Numbered from the stretch's first letter, positions 1 through 10,309 are shown. The stretch is 64,000 bases of DNA from Delftia sp. PS-11 (GCF_029870285.1 NZ_JACSYA010000032.1:1-64000); one strand, 5' to 3'. The notes: generated from the sequence alone by a model not told the origin. Made by a program: numbers and translations.

Positions 1-179
1 CGTGCTGCCACGCGCCCACCTGTGCATGGGAGCGGTTCAATCAGATGTTTCAGTGCCTGCGTCATTTTTGTGCTTTCCCACGGACCGCTGGGGCCCCCAC
101 CTCTTCAATCGTCTGCACGGTGGTGTGACCGGCCGTGCACTTGTTTGTTGTGCCCGCTCTGTGGCGGGCTGATTGGCTT

Positions 180-3100
180 TTACGAGCCGCACATGGGCGG
201 CCCGTCTGGCGCTTTGCCATCGTCCCCTGGGTCGTTGGGCCTGTCTCTTGTGGCGTCTGTGTCTGCCGGCCCGTTGCCGCCATCTGAAGACCCGCCGCCA
301 AAGCCTGTGCCATGGCCGCCGAGCATGGGGCCATTGCCCAGGCCACCGCCCTGGCGCCCAGCTGCATTGCCGCGCCCTGCGCCAGGGCCGCTGCCTTCGT
401 CGCTGCAGCTTGCGCCCAGGCACCACGGTGTGCAGCCCTGCGTCATGCCAATGGGTGTGCCGCCACCCGTCCAGCCACTGCCCCAGCCACCGGAGCCGCC
501 GCCGGTGCCATGGCCGCCTGTTCCCCCGATGCCGCCGATGCCTGTGTTTGCACACGCGCTACCGATGAGCCTGCTGAACGTGGCAGACAGCGAGCGCAAT
601 TCCTCTTCGCCATTGGCGCAAATCCATGCCAATTCCACGGTGGCCCACATCGCATACGCGCTACAGGTGCCTGCGTTGCGCGCTCTCAGCGCCATCGGGC
701 GCGCTGCCTCCGGCAGCGGCGTGCGTGCCCGCGCAAAGCCCATGCTGCGCGGGTGCAGCTTGATGGCGGTGATGCGGTAGGGAATGACCACGCGCTGCTT
801 GGCCGCCAGGGTCTTGGGTACGTCCGCCAGGAATTCGTAGCGGTAGTACTCGTCGGACTGCGGCGGCGTGAATACGACCTTGTCCGCCTGGATCAGGCCG
901 TAGTTGGTCAGCGTCAGCTCGCCCGTGAATTCCTCGCCGGTCTGCAGGTCTGGCAGGTTGATGGAAAGCGGCTCCAGCAGCACCACCGGGGCTGGCACCT
1001 GGGTCTGGAAGGTGGCCTCCAGGTTGACCTGATATTCGTCCTGGATGGTGGTTTCCGTGACGCTGAAGTCGATGCTGATGGTCTGGTACTGCAGGTGCAC
1101 ACGCTCCGAGATAGTGACGCCCGGGCGAACGAAGATGCGGCCTGACCGGTCTGCATGGTGTGGGCCGCTGGCGCGGTAGGTGTAGGTGCCGGGCGGCAGG
1201 TCGGTGACTTCGGCCAGGCCCTGCGCATCTGTGGTGAGGGTGCGCATGTAGGTGAGCACGGCATCGTTTTGCAGGCGTATGCGCGCATTGGCCACGCCCG
1301 GTATGGAGTTGCCATCCGCATCGGGCGTTTGCGTGAACAGGTCGGTGACATGCCAGCGCGCGCCGCCCTGGCCGCTTTGGGTGACAGCGACCGAGATGGG
1401 AATGGTGCCGGTGCCCTGGTTGCTGGCCGTGACCAGCAGCCGGTAGTGGTAGATGCCGTCGGCCACGTCCTTGCCTGGGCTTGCCGTGATCTGGATGGGC
1501 ACCTGGGCGCCCACGTCCACAGCGCCGATGTGGCTTGCGCTGGACAGGAAGATCCAGGGCGGGGCAGCTGCGCCCTGCGGGTCCGCCAGTTGCAGCTTCA
1601 CGTCCTGTGCCGCCACCAGGCCCCGGTTGCCGATGGTGATGCCTTCGGTGACGCTTTGCTCCTGCTGCACGCCGGTTTCCATGGCCGTGGGCTGGGCAAA
1701 CAGATCGGGCTGCGCCTGCACCAGCCGGTAGTGGATGGCGAGGCTGCCCCGGGGTGTGTCCCCCGTTTCGCTGGCATAGGCCGTGAGCACGACGGTGCCC
1801 GTTTCCTGCGCCGATGCGTTGCCGGTGAAGCGGATGACCATGGGCACCGAGGTGCCTGCCGCGACATCGACCGGCGCGCCGGGCTCCACGCTGATGCCCG
1901 GTGGCAGGCTGGCGCCAGGCTCCACAGCCCAGCGCACGCCTGTGGCCCCCGTGCCGGCACTGGCGCGGGCGTTGACGGTGATGCTGGCGGCAAAGCCGCG
2001 CGGCGCGGTGAGCTGGTAGCTGGCCAGGTCAAAGCCCAGGCGGTTGATGGTGAAGCGTCCCTGCTCGGTGGTGCTGTTCTCCTCGGGGTGGATGACGGAG
2101 ACGATATAGGTGCCGTTGTCACTGGCCGCTGGCACGAATTCATAGCGGTACTGGCCGTTGTCGTCGGTGACGATGCCGATGCGCCGCTTGAAGCCCGAGA
2201 TGTCGAGCACCATGCGCAATGCCGCGTTGGGCACGGGCTGTTCGCCATCGCGCACCACGGCGGCTCCGGCGATGGTGATGCGCTGCCCGCCGTAGGACAC
2301 TGCCGGGGTGATGGAGCCGACCGTGCCGGTGTAGGGCGTTTGGGGCGGCACGGGTTCGGGCAGCTGGTTGGCTACGGTCACGGTGCGTGTGGCCTCGGCG
2401 GTTTTTCCGCTTTGGCTGGTGGCCACGGCTTTGAGCGTGTAGGCGCCGTTGGCTGCGGGTGCCGTGTCCCACGGCACGCTGTAGGGCGCCTGCGTGGCCG
2501 CGCCTATCGGGCTGCCATTGGCAAAGAATTCGACCTGGGTGATGCCGTCCTGCGCCGCTGCAATCACGCCGACGACCACGCTGCCTGTCACGGTAGCGCC
2601 ATCTGTTGGCTGGGCGAAGCCCACCGTTGGGGGGGCGATGGCATAGGTCACGCTGACTGCCGTGCTTGTGGGGCTGGTGCCGCGCGTGTTGCTGGCAGTG
2701 GCTTCGATGCGGTACGTGCCTTCGGCAGGCAGGCTCAGGCTGCCGGAGAAGCTGCCGTTGGGCTGCACGGGCAATGCACTGCCCTGGGCCTGATCGCCCA
2801 GATACAGCTGTACCTGCGCGCCAGGCATGGCCGTGCCGGATACCGACAGCTGTGGCGTGGCAAGCTGCGTGCCTGGGGCCGGCTGTGTGATGGCCGGGGC
2901 CGGCGGCGCACTGAGGCTGAGTGTGAAGGGAATGTCCAGCACGGCCTCGGTGCCGTCCGCATCGGTGGCTGCAATGCGCAATTGGTATGTGCCGTTGGGC
3001 AACTGCGCGAAGTCGATGAACTGGCTGTAGCTGAAGGGGCTGGTGTTGCCGCCGCTGCGCTCGAAGATTTGCGTGCCGTTGAGGGCCGCCTTGACGCTGG

Positions 3101-4838
3101 CGATGCCGATGATGCTTTGGGCCGAAACCGTCAGAAGGCCCGGCTCATTGATGGTGGCATGGGGCGTCAGTGCTGCATTAGCAAAGGTGGCGCTGATCAC
3201 GGGCGGCGCTGGGATATACGAGAACTGAGCCGGCTTGCCCGCACCGCTGCGGCTTGGCCCATTGCTGCCTGCAGCGAAAACGGCATGCTCTCCCCTGGGG
3301 CCCAGGCTGTAGGGGCCATAGGTGAATTTGCCGTCAGCCCCCACTGGAATATTGGAAGCAATTTCCTGTCCATCCAGAAAGATGGCCACAGTCTTGCTAT
3401 TCATGGCAACACCGGAGATATGTATTCCGGGGACCTGTGTGACCGATTTTTCAGGTGGGTCTTGGATATGGGGCGCAGATAGTACATCAAAAGCTATATC
3501 TGCCTGCGAAAAATTTCCGGCTACATCAAAAAATGTCAATTTCGAAAATATCTGGTCTTTTTCTTTGGAGAAATTAAAAGAAAACTCATTGTTCTGAGTA
3601 CCGATTTCCTGGTCTGCTATCGGGTTGGTATGATCTGCATCATATGAAATCTTGATGATTCCTTTGCTGAGCGATGATCCAGTGTCAGTGGTGTCATACC
3701 TGACCACGGCTTTTCCTATGCCTGCCTGGATGATGCGTGCTGAGATTTCCGGGGGGTCCAGGTCTACTTTTACCTGCTCCGAGAAACCGGACCATTCCTC
3801 CCAGGTCGCACCATCGTTGATGCTACCGCGAACCCTCAGCCTGTATGTTTCTCTATTTTCCCAGCCATCAGTCCATTCAAATTCCAGGGATTTTCCGACA
3901 TTTTTTTCATGGACCACTTCCCCCCTGGAATTTTGCACCTGCACTTCATAGGCATTCATTGTGCCAAGGGCTGTCCAACGCCATTTAGGCGATTTGTTGG
4001 TGTAGATGGCCTCTGCCGTTGGCGTTGAGAGCGTGAGTCCGGAAATATCCAGAAAATCGTACTCGCTTTCCTTCAGGGAGAAGCTGCCATCTTCTCCGGG
4101 AATGAATGAAAACCCCTGATTTGCACGAATGGAGTTTTCCTGATTGCATCCGATTTCAAGACCTTCTCCGCGATTCCCTGTGACGCCGATGGTTGCAGAT
4201 TTTCCGCTGCTATCGGTGCCAAGCAGGTACCTGTACTGGAATTTTATTTCATTGCTGCCTTCGTATAAGACGGCCTGAAATGTTCCCATGGGTAGATTGT
4301 TCCCATAGAAGTACATGTTTGTCCATTGAACAATCAATTTTCTTTTTGGCGCCTCACCCGTGGTGAGGTAGTGAATCATTCCACTGACCTGCCCTGAGAC
4401 ATCTGTGCGTAGATCATCCCAGTAGACAAAAATAGAATCCTCTATAAGTGATTGTGAAATACATACGTTGCTGTATTTTGTGGTTTTATTATCAAAACTG
4501 ATAATTCCATTTGTTGTTGCATAGAATTCGGTATATTTTCTTCCGAAATATTCGAATTCAAATCCTATGGGGAACTTGCCCGCAGCGGAATCATCGCCTC
4601 TGAGTCCCGTGTCTTGCCCTTGTCCAGCATTTCCAGCAAGCATGAAAACTGAAAGTAGCAGAAAAATTCCAAAGCCACGGAGATACTTTCCAGCATTTAA
4701 AATAAATCTGCTAATCCATCGGATGGAACTGATGGTATTTCCCCATTGAAAAATACCAAGCTGATTTTCGGCAGCATGGATGCTGGCAAAGAATGTCAAC
4801 ATCCAATAAGAAATGGTGGATTTTTCTGGCAACAACAT
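180..4838 (-). CDS. Very large secreted multi-domain Ig-like surface protein
   Basis: A 1552-residue protein that I cannot assign to a characterised function. A hydrophobic signal core lies unusually far in (about residues 56-70), so the true start may be later, although a GAGG ribosome site sits just before this ATG. Residues 88-240 resemble an extracellular beta domain (EFEYFGRKY motif). Several bacterial Ig-like repeats follow at about 540-830 (openings such as PAPAITQPAPGTQL and PPTVGFAQPTDGATV), then carboxypeptidase-regulatory-like and CARDB-like segments. The last 120 residues are glycine-rich with scattered cysteines (GGTGGHGTGGGSGGWG). It lies 30 bp downstream of another giant surface gene, probably one operon. 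Probably exported and structural or adhesive; that role is inference. Confidence 0.75.
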   Translation of the reverse strand: MLLPEKSTISYWMLTFFASIHAAENQLGIFQWGNTISSIRWISRFILNAGKYLRGFGIFLLLSVFMLAGNAGQGQDTGLRGDDSAAGKFPIGFEFEYFGRKYTEFYATTNGIISFDNKTTKYSNVCISQSLIEDSIFVYWDDLRTDVSGQVSGMIHYLTTGEAPKRKLIVQWTNMYFYGNNLPMGTFQAVLYEGSNEIKFQYRYLLGTDSSGKSATIGVTGNRGEGLEIGCNQENSIRANQGFSFIPGEDGSFSLKESEYDFLDISGLTLSTPTAEAIYTNKSPKWRWTALGTMNAYEVQVQNSRGEVVHEKNVGKSLEFEWTDGWENRETYRLRVRGSINDGATWEEWSGFSEQVKVDLDPPEISARIIQAGIGKAVVRYDTTDTGSSLSKGIIKISYDADHTNPIADQEIGTQNNEFSFNFSKEKDQIFSKLTFFDVAGNFSQADIAFDVLSAPHIQDPPEKSVTQVPGIHISGVAMNSKTVAIFLDGQEIASNIPVGADGKFTYGPYSLGPRGEHAVFAAGSNGPSRSGAGKPAQFSYIPAPPVISATFANAALTPHATINEPGLLTVSAQSIIGIASVKAALNGTQIFERSGGNTSPFSYSQFIDFAQLPNGTYQLRIAATDADGTEAVLDIPFTLSLSAPPAPAITQPAPGTQLATPQLSVSGTAMPGAQVQLYLGDQAQGSALPVQPNGSFSGSLSLPAEGTYRIEATASNTRGTSPTSTAVSVTYAIAPPTVGFAQPTDGATVTGSVVVGVIAAAQDGITQVEFFANGSPIGAATQAPYSVPWDTAPAANGAYTLKAVATSQSGKTAEATRTVTVANQLPEPVPPQTPYTGTVGSITPAVSYGGQRITIAGAAVVRDGEQPVPNAALRMVLDISGFKRRIGIVTDDNGQYRYEFVPAASDNGTYIVSVIHPEENSTTEQGRFTINRLGFDLASYQLTAPRGFAASITVNARASAGTGATGVRWAVEPGASLPPGISVEPGAPVDVAAGTSVPMVIRFTGNASAQETGTVVLTAYASETGDTPRGSLAIHYRLVQAQPDLFAQPTAMETGVQQEQSVTEGITIGNRGLVAAQDVKLQLADPQGAAAPPWIFLSSASHIGAVDVGAQVPIQITASPGKDVADGIYHYRLLVTASNQGTGTIPISVAVTQSGQGGARWHVTDLFTQTPDADGNSIPGVANARIRLQNDAVLTYMRTLTTDAQGLAEVTDLPPGTYTYRASGPHHADRSGRIFVRPGVTISERVHLQYQTISIDFSVTETTIQDEYQVNLEATFQTQVPAPVVLLEPLSINLPDLQTGEEFTGELTLTNYGLIQADKVVFTPPQSDEYYRYEFLADVPKTLAAKQRVVIPYRITAIKLHPRSMGFARARTPLPEAARPMALRARNAGTCSAYAMWATVELAWICANGEEELRSLSATFSRLIGSACANTGIGGIGGTGGHGTGGGSGGWGSGWTGGGTPIGMTQGCTPWCLGASCSDEGSGPGAGRGNAAGRQGGGLGNGPMLGGHGTGFGGGSSDGGNGPADTDATRDRPNDPGDDGKAPDGPPMCGS

Positions 4839-4868
4839 CCGTCCCTCACAATCTTGAAATTCCGTTTC

Positions 4869-7800
4869 TCAAAACCGCCCGCATGCCGCCTGAAACCGGT
4901 GGCCTTGTGGCATGGCCGGGGCGCCGGAGTCCTGCACGCCGCCATGGGCAGGCAGGTCGTCGCCATCCATACCGTCCTGCCCGATGGCGCCCAGTCCGGG
5001 AAGCGTGGTGTCCATGTTCGACAGGCTGAAGCTCGCGCTGCTGGGCGGGGCATCGGTGCTGGCAGTGACGGTGAAGGGGCCTGCGATGCGCGTGGCGGTC
5101 AGCCCAAAGGCGCTGGCTACGCCCCAGGCATTGGTGCGCACACGCCATTGGCGGCGGCCATTGGCAAAGCGCACGGAGGCCCCGCTGGCGGGAGCGGAGA
5201 AGGTCACGTACTGGTCTGCCACCGCTGTGCCATCGGCGGTGCTCAACCGGACCTGCAGCGGCCTCGCAAAGGCCTGCCCCACTTTGGCCGATTGCCTGTC
5301 GCCGGAAAGGATGGTCAGCCTCCAGCCCCTGGGCGTTTGCTCTTGCGATTGCCTGGCAGCCAGGCCTATCCATTGCGCCAGTGGCCCAAGGGCCGCTTCC
5401 CGTGTGCTGTGGGCAGGCAGGGCGCGCAGCAGGGGCTGGGCCTGGACGAGTGCAGCGAGGGCCTGCACCGGGTGTTGCCGTTCCATGGCCGCCTGGGCCC
5501 TGCGCAGCAATGCTTCGATAGGCTGGCGCTGGGCTGCTGTGGCCTGCTCCATGGCTGCTACTGCGGCGAGTGCGTTCTCTGCTGCCTGTGGCGCAGCGAT
5601 GACGGTCACGGGCAGAGACCAGCGCTCCACCAGCGACTTGTCGCCGGCCTTGCGCAGCTGTGTCTCGACTGTGGTGACCTGTGAGGTGCCGGGCAGCGTC
5701 AGCCAGGCCTGCACGGTCACCTGCGCCCGGGGGGCCAATTGCAGGGGCCATGTGGCCTGGCGGCCATCCACTGCCGCTTGCGGTGAGGAGGCACGCAGTT
5801 GCATGGCGTCGGGCAGCACCATGGTCTGCTCCAGCGCAGCGGCCTGCGTGCCCTGGTTGATGATCCGGGTACCGATGCGGATGGCGGATTGCGCCAGCAT
5901 GGGCTGTGTCACCAGGGGGGTCAGGGCCGCGAAGCGGGCCTGGGTCCAGTCCTTCCACAGTGCCGAAGCATTGCTTTGTGCTATCGCATCGAAGCCCATC
6001 ACCAGCGTCTGGCCTTTGCCGTATGTGGCGGCCAGCACGGCGGTCTGTCCGGTGCTGTACCGCGCCAGTTCCGTGCCGGTGCCTTCGGCCTGCAGCGCCC
6101 AGGCGGGGCCGCGCAGTGCCAGCATTTGATTGCCCAACTGCAGCCGGGCATTGGACAGCACGGGTTGATCTGCGCCACGGCCGCCCCATACATCGGACAG
6201 TGAGTGCACCACAGCGTCAGGCACGCCGGTGATGACCAGCGATGCGCCACGGTACACGGCTGCACGTATCTCCTCCAGGAGGGGGGCTTCCAGGCGATCC
6301 AGGGGGCTGTGCAGCCACAGTGTGCTGAAGTCTCCGGCACGCAGGGCACGCCTGAACGCATTGGGCGTGCCTTCGAGCTGTACCGAGCTGTCGGCCGGTG
6401 CCAGCAGCTTTTGCAATGCATCGCGCCTGCGGTTGATGCATGCAGCATTCGTGGCACACGGCGTGTAGGCCAGCACGCGCAGGCCCTGGTCCATGGTGTG
6501 TGTAGCTGCGATGCCAGCATCCTGCTGCGTCCGCAGCAGGATGCTGGCGGCGTTGTTGCTGGTGACGGGGTCGTGCGTGGCAGCACCGATGCGCACCGCC
6601 AGCGGCCATTGCCGGGCCGTGGACGTGGACTCGGGACGCACTTGCAGTGCCAGGGTATGCGATGTGTCCCTTGCCAGTTCGCCCAGGCTCCATTGGCCCT
6701 GGGCATAGCTGCCTGTGGTTGCCGAGTGGCCGGATATCTCCAGTCCCTGTGGCAGGTCTACATGGACTATGGCGGCGGCAGCCGGGTCTGGCCCGGCATT
6801 GTGCGCGGTGATGGTGATGGTGGAGCTGCCGCCGTGGGCGATTTGCGCGGGAGCTGCCGCCATGGTGATGCCGAGGTCGGCCTGCATGGCTGGTCCGGCT
6901 GGCAGTGCCGGGCGTTTGGCAAACAGGTAGCCTGCCGCTGCCATGCCTGTGCCCAGGTCGATGTCCGAAATCCGGCCTGGTGCGGCCTGTCCGCCCGCAC
7001 TGCCTGCCAGGGCTGCGCCATCAACGAGTCCTTCGGTGACGGCTGCCGACAGCGCATAGCGCCCTGGCAGCAGCCCGTCGAACTGGAACTGGCCCTGGGC
7101 ATCGGTGTGTGCCGTGGCCAGTACCGACTCTCCGGTGCCGTCCTGTGTTCCGGTGAGCTTGATTTCGAGTACGGCAAGGCCGGGCTCGCCGGCATCGCGC
7201 AGCCCGTTGGCGTTGCGGTCCTCGAATGCGGTACCTGCGATGCTGGCCCGCGCTTCGCCGGCCACCAGGCCGATGGTGTAGCGGCCTGTGGTGTTCACGT
7301 CGAAGAGGTTCAGGTAGTGGCTCCAGCTCAGGTCGTCGTTGCGCTGTCTGGACAGCCAGACGTTGTCGGCAGGAACGGCATAGCCGTCGGAGCGGACTAC
7401 CTGCTGGGGCTGTCTGGCACCCTTGAAGGGGTCGGGTACGCGCACATAGGCCATGCCATTTGCCACAGGGCTGAACTGGAGGCTGGCCGTTGTGCCGGAG
7501 TCCGTGAACTGCGCGGAACCGCTTTGGTCGCTGACTTGGGCATCGGTGCCGTCGGATTCGTAGACGCGGTAGGTGTCGCCGTCCTTGGCCAGGAAGTCGC
7601 GGACTTTGTCCCGGCCCGCAAGATCGACGCGTACGTCATGGACCAGCCGGTGGGTGTTGACGGTCTTGATCAGGGAGGTGAGCGCGCCGCCCAGTGCATC
7701 CGCATGGGTGAATGCGGCGTTGAATTCGACGAATTTGCCGGCCAGACTGGAGGTCATGCTCCAGCGCCCGTGCCGGGAAGCACCCGGTGCGATGTCACCG

Positions 7801-8591
7801 AAGTCGAGCAGCAGGCTTTTGCCTGCTGGCGCGTCATCGACATAGCCGTGCAGGATCTGAAAGTGGATGGCAAGGCCCTGCCGGTTTTCTTCAATGCGGG
7901 GCTGGGCCGTGTCTATCCGGGTTTTGTACGAGGTGCCGCCACCGCTGTTTTTGATGCGAACGCCCAGCGTGAAGGGGTCGGAGGGCTCGGTCTCGGGCGT
8001 GAAGGGGTCGTCGCCCGGAACATCGGCGGGCAGGAAGTAGTCCAGCACCAGCTCCGGCTGGGGCCGCACGACGATGGATTCCGGCGTGACGTCCACGGTA
8101 TCCGTCTTGCCGCCCAGGGTGTAGGTGACCTTGGCGCCCACGTAGTAGAGCGCTCCCTGAGGGAGGCGTCCGCCTGTGCCCGCTGCAGGAATGATCAGCC
8201 ACCGGATGCTGGCCACAGCCTTGGGTGCGATGGTGCCGCCGTCCAGTGAAGTGATGCCTGTCACTTCATCCGTGCGGTAGAAGAAGCTGGCACCGGTTGC
8301 AGAGGGGTCGGCGGTGGCTGTGACCGCGTTGTTGCTGGCGTCCAGGAACTGCAGTGCGATGCTGACGTTTTCCAGCTTCTGGTCTGCCAGGCCATTGGTT
8401 ATGACCATGCGTGCATCGAAGGCCTGGCGCTCCAGCGACAGCTTTTGCTCGATGACGATTTTGACCTCGGCGCATACCGCTTTGGCAGGCTGCGCCACGG
8501 CAGCACCCATAGAGCCGCCAATCCATAGCAGCATGCAGGCCAGCCGTACCAGCCATTGGAAAAAAATTCTCCCTGAGCCTCTCCCCATCAT
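4869..8591 (-). CDS. Large secreted protein with SdrD-B-like and DUF11 repeats
   Basis: About 1240 residues. I place the start at the paired ATGs at 8586-8591 because GGAGG lies immediately upstream and a signal peptide follows (LVRLACMLLWIGG...AVAQP); an in-frame ATG at 8633 would add 14 polar residues. Mid-protein there is an SdrD B-like repeat (FEDRNANGLRDAGEPG), then a DUF11-type domain (ADLGITMAAAPAQIAHGGSS), a region resembling a von Willebrand or transglutaminase-like fold that I cannot name, and a C-terminal Ig-like domain with the typical VTFSAP segment. This architecture is common in long extracellular proteins of beta-proteobacteria. It is the first gene of a likely two-gene operon with the 1552-residue protein. 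No membrane anchor or sorting signal is visible. Confidence 0.75.
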   Translation of the reverse strand: MMGRGSGRIFFQWLVRLACMLLWIGGSMGAAVAQPAKAVCAEVKIVIEQKLSLERQAFDARMVITNGLADQKLENVSIALQFLDASNNAVTATADPSATGASFFYRTDEVTGITSLDGGTIAPKAVASIRWLIIPAAGTGGRLPQGALYYVGAKVTYTLGGKTDTVDVTPESIVVRPQPELVLDYFLPADVPGDDPFTPETEPSDPFTLGVRIKNSGGGTSYKTRIDTAQPRIEENRQGLAIHFQILHGYVDDAPAGKSLLLDFGDIAPGASRHGRWSMTSSLAGKFVEFNAAFTHADALGGALTSLIKTVNTHRLVHDVRVDLAGRDKVRDFLAKDGDTYRVYESDGTDAQVSDQSGSAQFTDSGTTASLQFSPVANGMAYVRVPDPFKGARQPQQVVRSDGYAVPADNVWLSRQRNDDLSWSHYLNLFDVNTTGRYTIGLVAGEARASIAGTAFEDRNANGLRDAGEPGLAVLEIKLTGTQDGTGESVLATAHTDAQGQFQFDGLLPGRYALSAAVTEGLVDGAALAGSAGGQAAPGRISDIDLGTGMAAAGYLFAKRPALPAGPAMQADLGITMAAAPAQIAHGGSSTITITAHNAGPDPAAAAIVHVDLPQGLEISGHSATTGSYAQGQWSLGELARDTSHTLALQVRPESTSTARQWPLAVRIGAATHDPVTSNNAASILLRTQQDAGIAATHTMDQGLRVLAYTPCATNAACINRRRDALQKLLAPADSSVQLEGTPNAFRRALRAGDFSTLWLHSPLDRLEAPLLEEIRAAVYRGASLVITGVPDAVVHSLSDVWGGRGADQPVLSNARLQLGNQMLALRGPAWALQAEGTGTELARYSTGQTAVLAATYGKGQTLVMGFDAIAQSNASALWKDWTQARFAALTPLVTQPMLAQSAIRIGTRIINQGTQAAALEQTMVLPDAMQLRASSPQAAVDGRQATWPLQLAPRAQVTVQAWLTLPGTSQVTTVETQLRKAGDKSLVERWSLPVTVIAAPQAAENALAAVAAMEQATAAQRQPIEALLRRAQAAMERQHPVQALAALVQAQPLLRALPAHSTREAALGPLAQWIGLAARQSQEQTPRGWRLTILSGDRQSAKVGQAFARPLQVRLSTADGTAVADQYVTFSAPASGASVRFANGRRQWRVRTNAWGVASAFGLTATRIAGPFTVTASTDAPPSSASFSLSNMDTTLPGLGAIGQDGMDGDDLPAHGGVQDSGAPAMPQGHRFQAACGRF

Positions 8592-8978
8592 AGGTCCTCC
8601 GTCCCGTTTTTCGGGTATTGCCGTATCAGTCATCTGGCTGTGCTGGCCGTTTCCGCCTCTACCCCCATCCCCGGAAATTCGCCTGGAAGGTACTGGCAGG
8701 CTTTCAATGCCATCCGTCAGCAGCGCAGCAGTAGATACCGTCGGGGCTGAATGTCTCCAGGGTGGGAGTGATCTGCTTCAGGCAATCGAACAGACAGGCG
8801 ATGCTGCATATCCGCTTCGTGGTGTCGTGGAATCTTCCCGATTTTCGGCTTGTGCAAAACCGTGTCGGTCTTCTGCGTATTTTTTGAATTTATGGGCAGA
8901 TCAGATCATCCGTTTTGCGTGCGGAATGTGCAGATTTGCAATGCGGTTTTAGCATGCAGAGAGGATTCTGTGAATGTG

Positions 8979-9000
8979 TTTTTCATGAAATCATGAAAAA
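8979..9000. repeat. Perfect palindrome TTTTTCATGA-AA-TCATGAAAAA
   Basis: Ten-base arms separated by AA, identical on both strands. It could be an operator for the surface-protein operon or, less likely because the stem is AT-rich, a weak bidirectional terminator for the regulator gene ending at 9191. Confidence 0.6.
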
Positions 9001-9006
9001 TCAGAA

Positions 9007-9043
9007 TTGTCTTAAGACAAGTCCTATGAAATAAGACTTGTCT
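9007..9043. repeat. Overlapping palindromes built on TTGTC/GACAA
   Basis: TTGTCTTAAGACAA (9007-9020) is a perfect 14-bp palindrome. AGACAAGTC (9015-9023) is also exactly complementary to GACTTGTCT (9035-9043) across an 11-base gap. The shared half-site appears three times in 37 bp, the pattern of a multi-dimer operator or a structure with alternative pairings. Confidence 0.6.
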
Positions 9044-9190
9044 GTTTTGTAATTTGTGGAAATATTATTTGCGAAATATTTCTCAATATAGGTGTGCCAA
9101 GTGCCAAAGTATGGCGCACAGGGTTTTGCACTGGTATTGACAGAATCTCAATCAGTGGTGTTGCACTTCAGATTTGAGACCGCCGAACCA

Positions 9191-10198
9191 TCAGTCCGCT
9201 GTGTTCCCGCAAGCCAGTTCCCCTTGAAATGCCCGCCGCCACTGCTGTGGCGATGTCTTGAGCCTGCGCCGAAAGTGCAGCCGCAGCGATTCTGCGGAGC
9301 CGAACCCGGCCAGTCCTGCCACGGCCTCGATGGACTGGTCGGTGCACTCCAGCAGGTTCTGTGCAAGCTGGAGCCGCTCGGTCAATAGCCACTGGTGCAC
9401 TGTCGTGCCGGTAATGGTCCTGAACACTCTCGTGAAGTGGCGCCGGCTCATGTGTACCGCTGCTGCCAGGCTATCGAGCGTATGGGGTTCATGAAGCTTG
9501 CCACGCACCTCGGCCAGCAGGCTGGAGAGCCTGCTGCTGCCTTGGGTCAAAGGCAGGGGCTGGCGAATGAACTGGGCCTGGCCACCTGAACGATGCGGGG
9601 CAACCACGAGCCGACGGGCAATTTCCGTGGCCTTGCTGCTGCCCAGGCGCTTTCTGACAAACTGCAGGCAGGCATCGATGCCTGCAGCGGTGCCTGCAGA
9701 GGTCATCAACCCGGACTCCTCGACATAGAGCACATCGGCCAGCAGTTCCACTTCAGGGTAGCGCTTGGCCATGCCTTTGGCGTATTCCCAATGGGTCGTG
9801 GCCCGCTTGCCGGCGAGTAGTCCTGCCTCTGCCAGTACATGAGCGCCAAGGCACAGGCCGATCACTTCTGCTCCACGGGCGTGCGCTGCGCGCAATAGCT
9901 GCAGCAGGGGCTCGGGCGGCCGCTCTTCGACGTCGCGCCAACTGGGTACCACGATGACGTCAGCTGTCACCGCTTCCGCCAGATGACGCAGGCCAGACAG
10001 CTCATAGCCCATGCTTGTGCGCAAGGGCTGAGCCTCTGCCGCGCAAACGAAAACCTCAAAGGCAGGTGACTTTGCGAATGCTTCCCCGAACACCACGCCG
10101 GGAATGGACAGATGAAAGGGGCTGATGCCTCTGAAGGCAATGACGGCAACCCTGATCGGCAGGGGCGGCGCGCGCCGGGTCTCAAGATTCGCTGCCAT
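9191..10198 (-). CDS. GlxA family transcriptional regulator (DJ-1/PfpI + AraC HTH)
   Basis: A 335-residue regulator. The N-terminal two thirds is a DJ-1/PfpI-like, class I glutamine amidotransferase-type fold with the nucleophile-elbow cysteine in GLCLGAHVLAEAGLL (about residue 117), normally used for ligand sensing rather than catalysis in this family. The C-terminal 100 residues form a double helix-turn-helix of AraC type (DSLAAAVHMSRRHFTRVF, then SIEAVAGLAGFGSAESLRLHF). It is divergent from a cysteine hydrolase gene with a 111-bp shared upstream region, a frequent arrangement in which the regulator controls the hydrolase. The effector is unknown. Confidence 0.88.
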   Translation of the reverse strand: MAANLETRRAPPLPIRVAVIAFRGISPFHLSIPGVVFGEAFAKSPAFEVFVCAAEAQPLRTSMGYELSGLRHLAEAVTADVIVVPSWRDVEERPPEPLLQLLRAAHARGAEVIGLCLGAHVLAEAGLLAGKRATTHWEYAKGMAKRYPEVELLADVLYVEESGLMTSAGTAAGIDACLQFVRKRLGSSKATEIARRLVVAPHRSGGQAQFIRQPLPLTQGSSRLSSLLAEVRGKLHEPHTLDSLAAAVHMSRRHFTRVFRTITGTTVHQWLLTERLQLAQNLLECTDQSIEAVAGLAGFGSAESLRLHFRRRLKTSPQQWRRAFQGELACGNTAD

Positions 10199-10309
10199 GA
10201 AGATCCGTAAAAATGGCCCGATATTACTGGAGGCAGGGCTGCAGGCCAGTGGGCGGATCGACCCGGCATCGAAAGAATGGAGTCACCAGAGACTTCAACA
10301 AGGCACATC

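Larger units (their letters stand above)
8592..9190. other. AT-rich intergenic region upstream of the giant surface genes
   Basis: About 0.6 kb with no convincing gene. Its 8880-9110 part is much more AT-rich than the flanks and holds three perfect inverted repeats listed separately. It most likely carries the promoter and control sites of the two large surface-protein genes, and receives the end of the GlxA-type regulator gene. No sigma-70 promoter could be assigned confidently. Confidence 0.5.
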
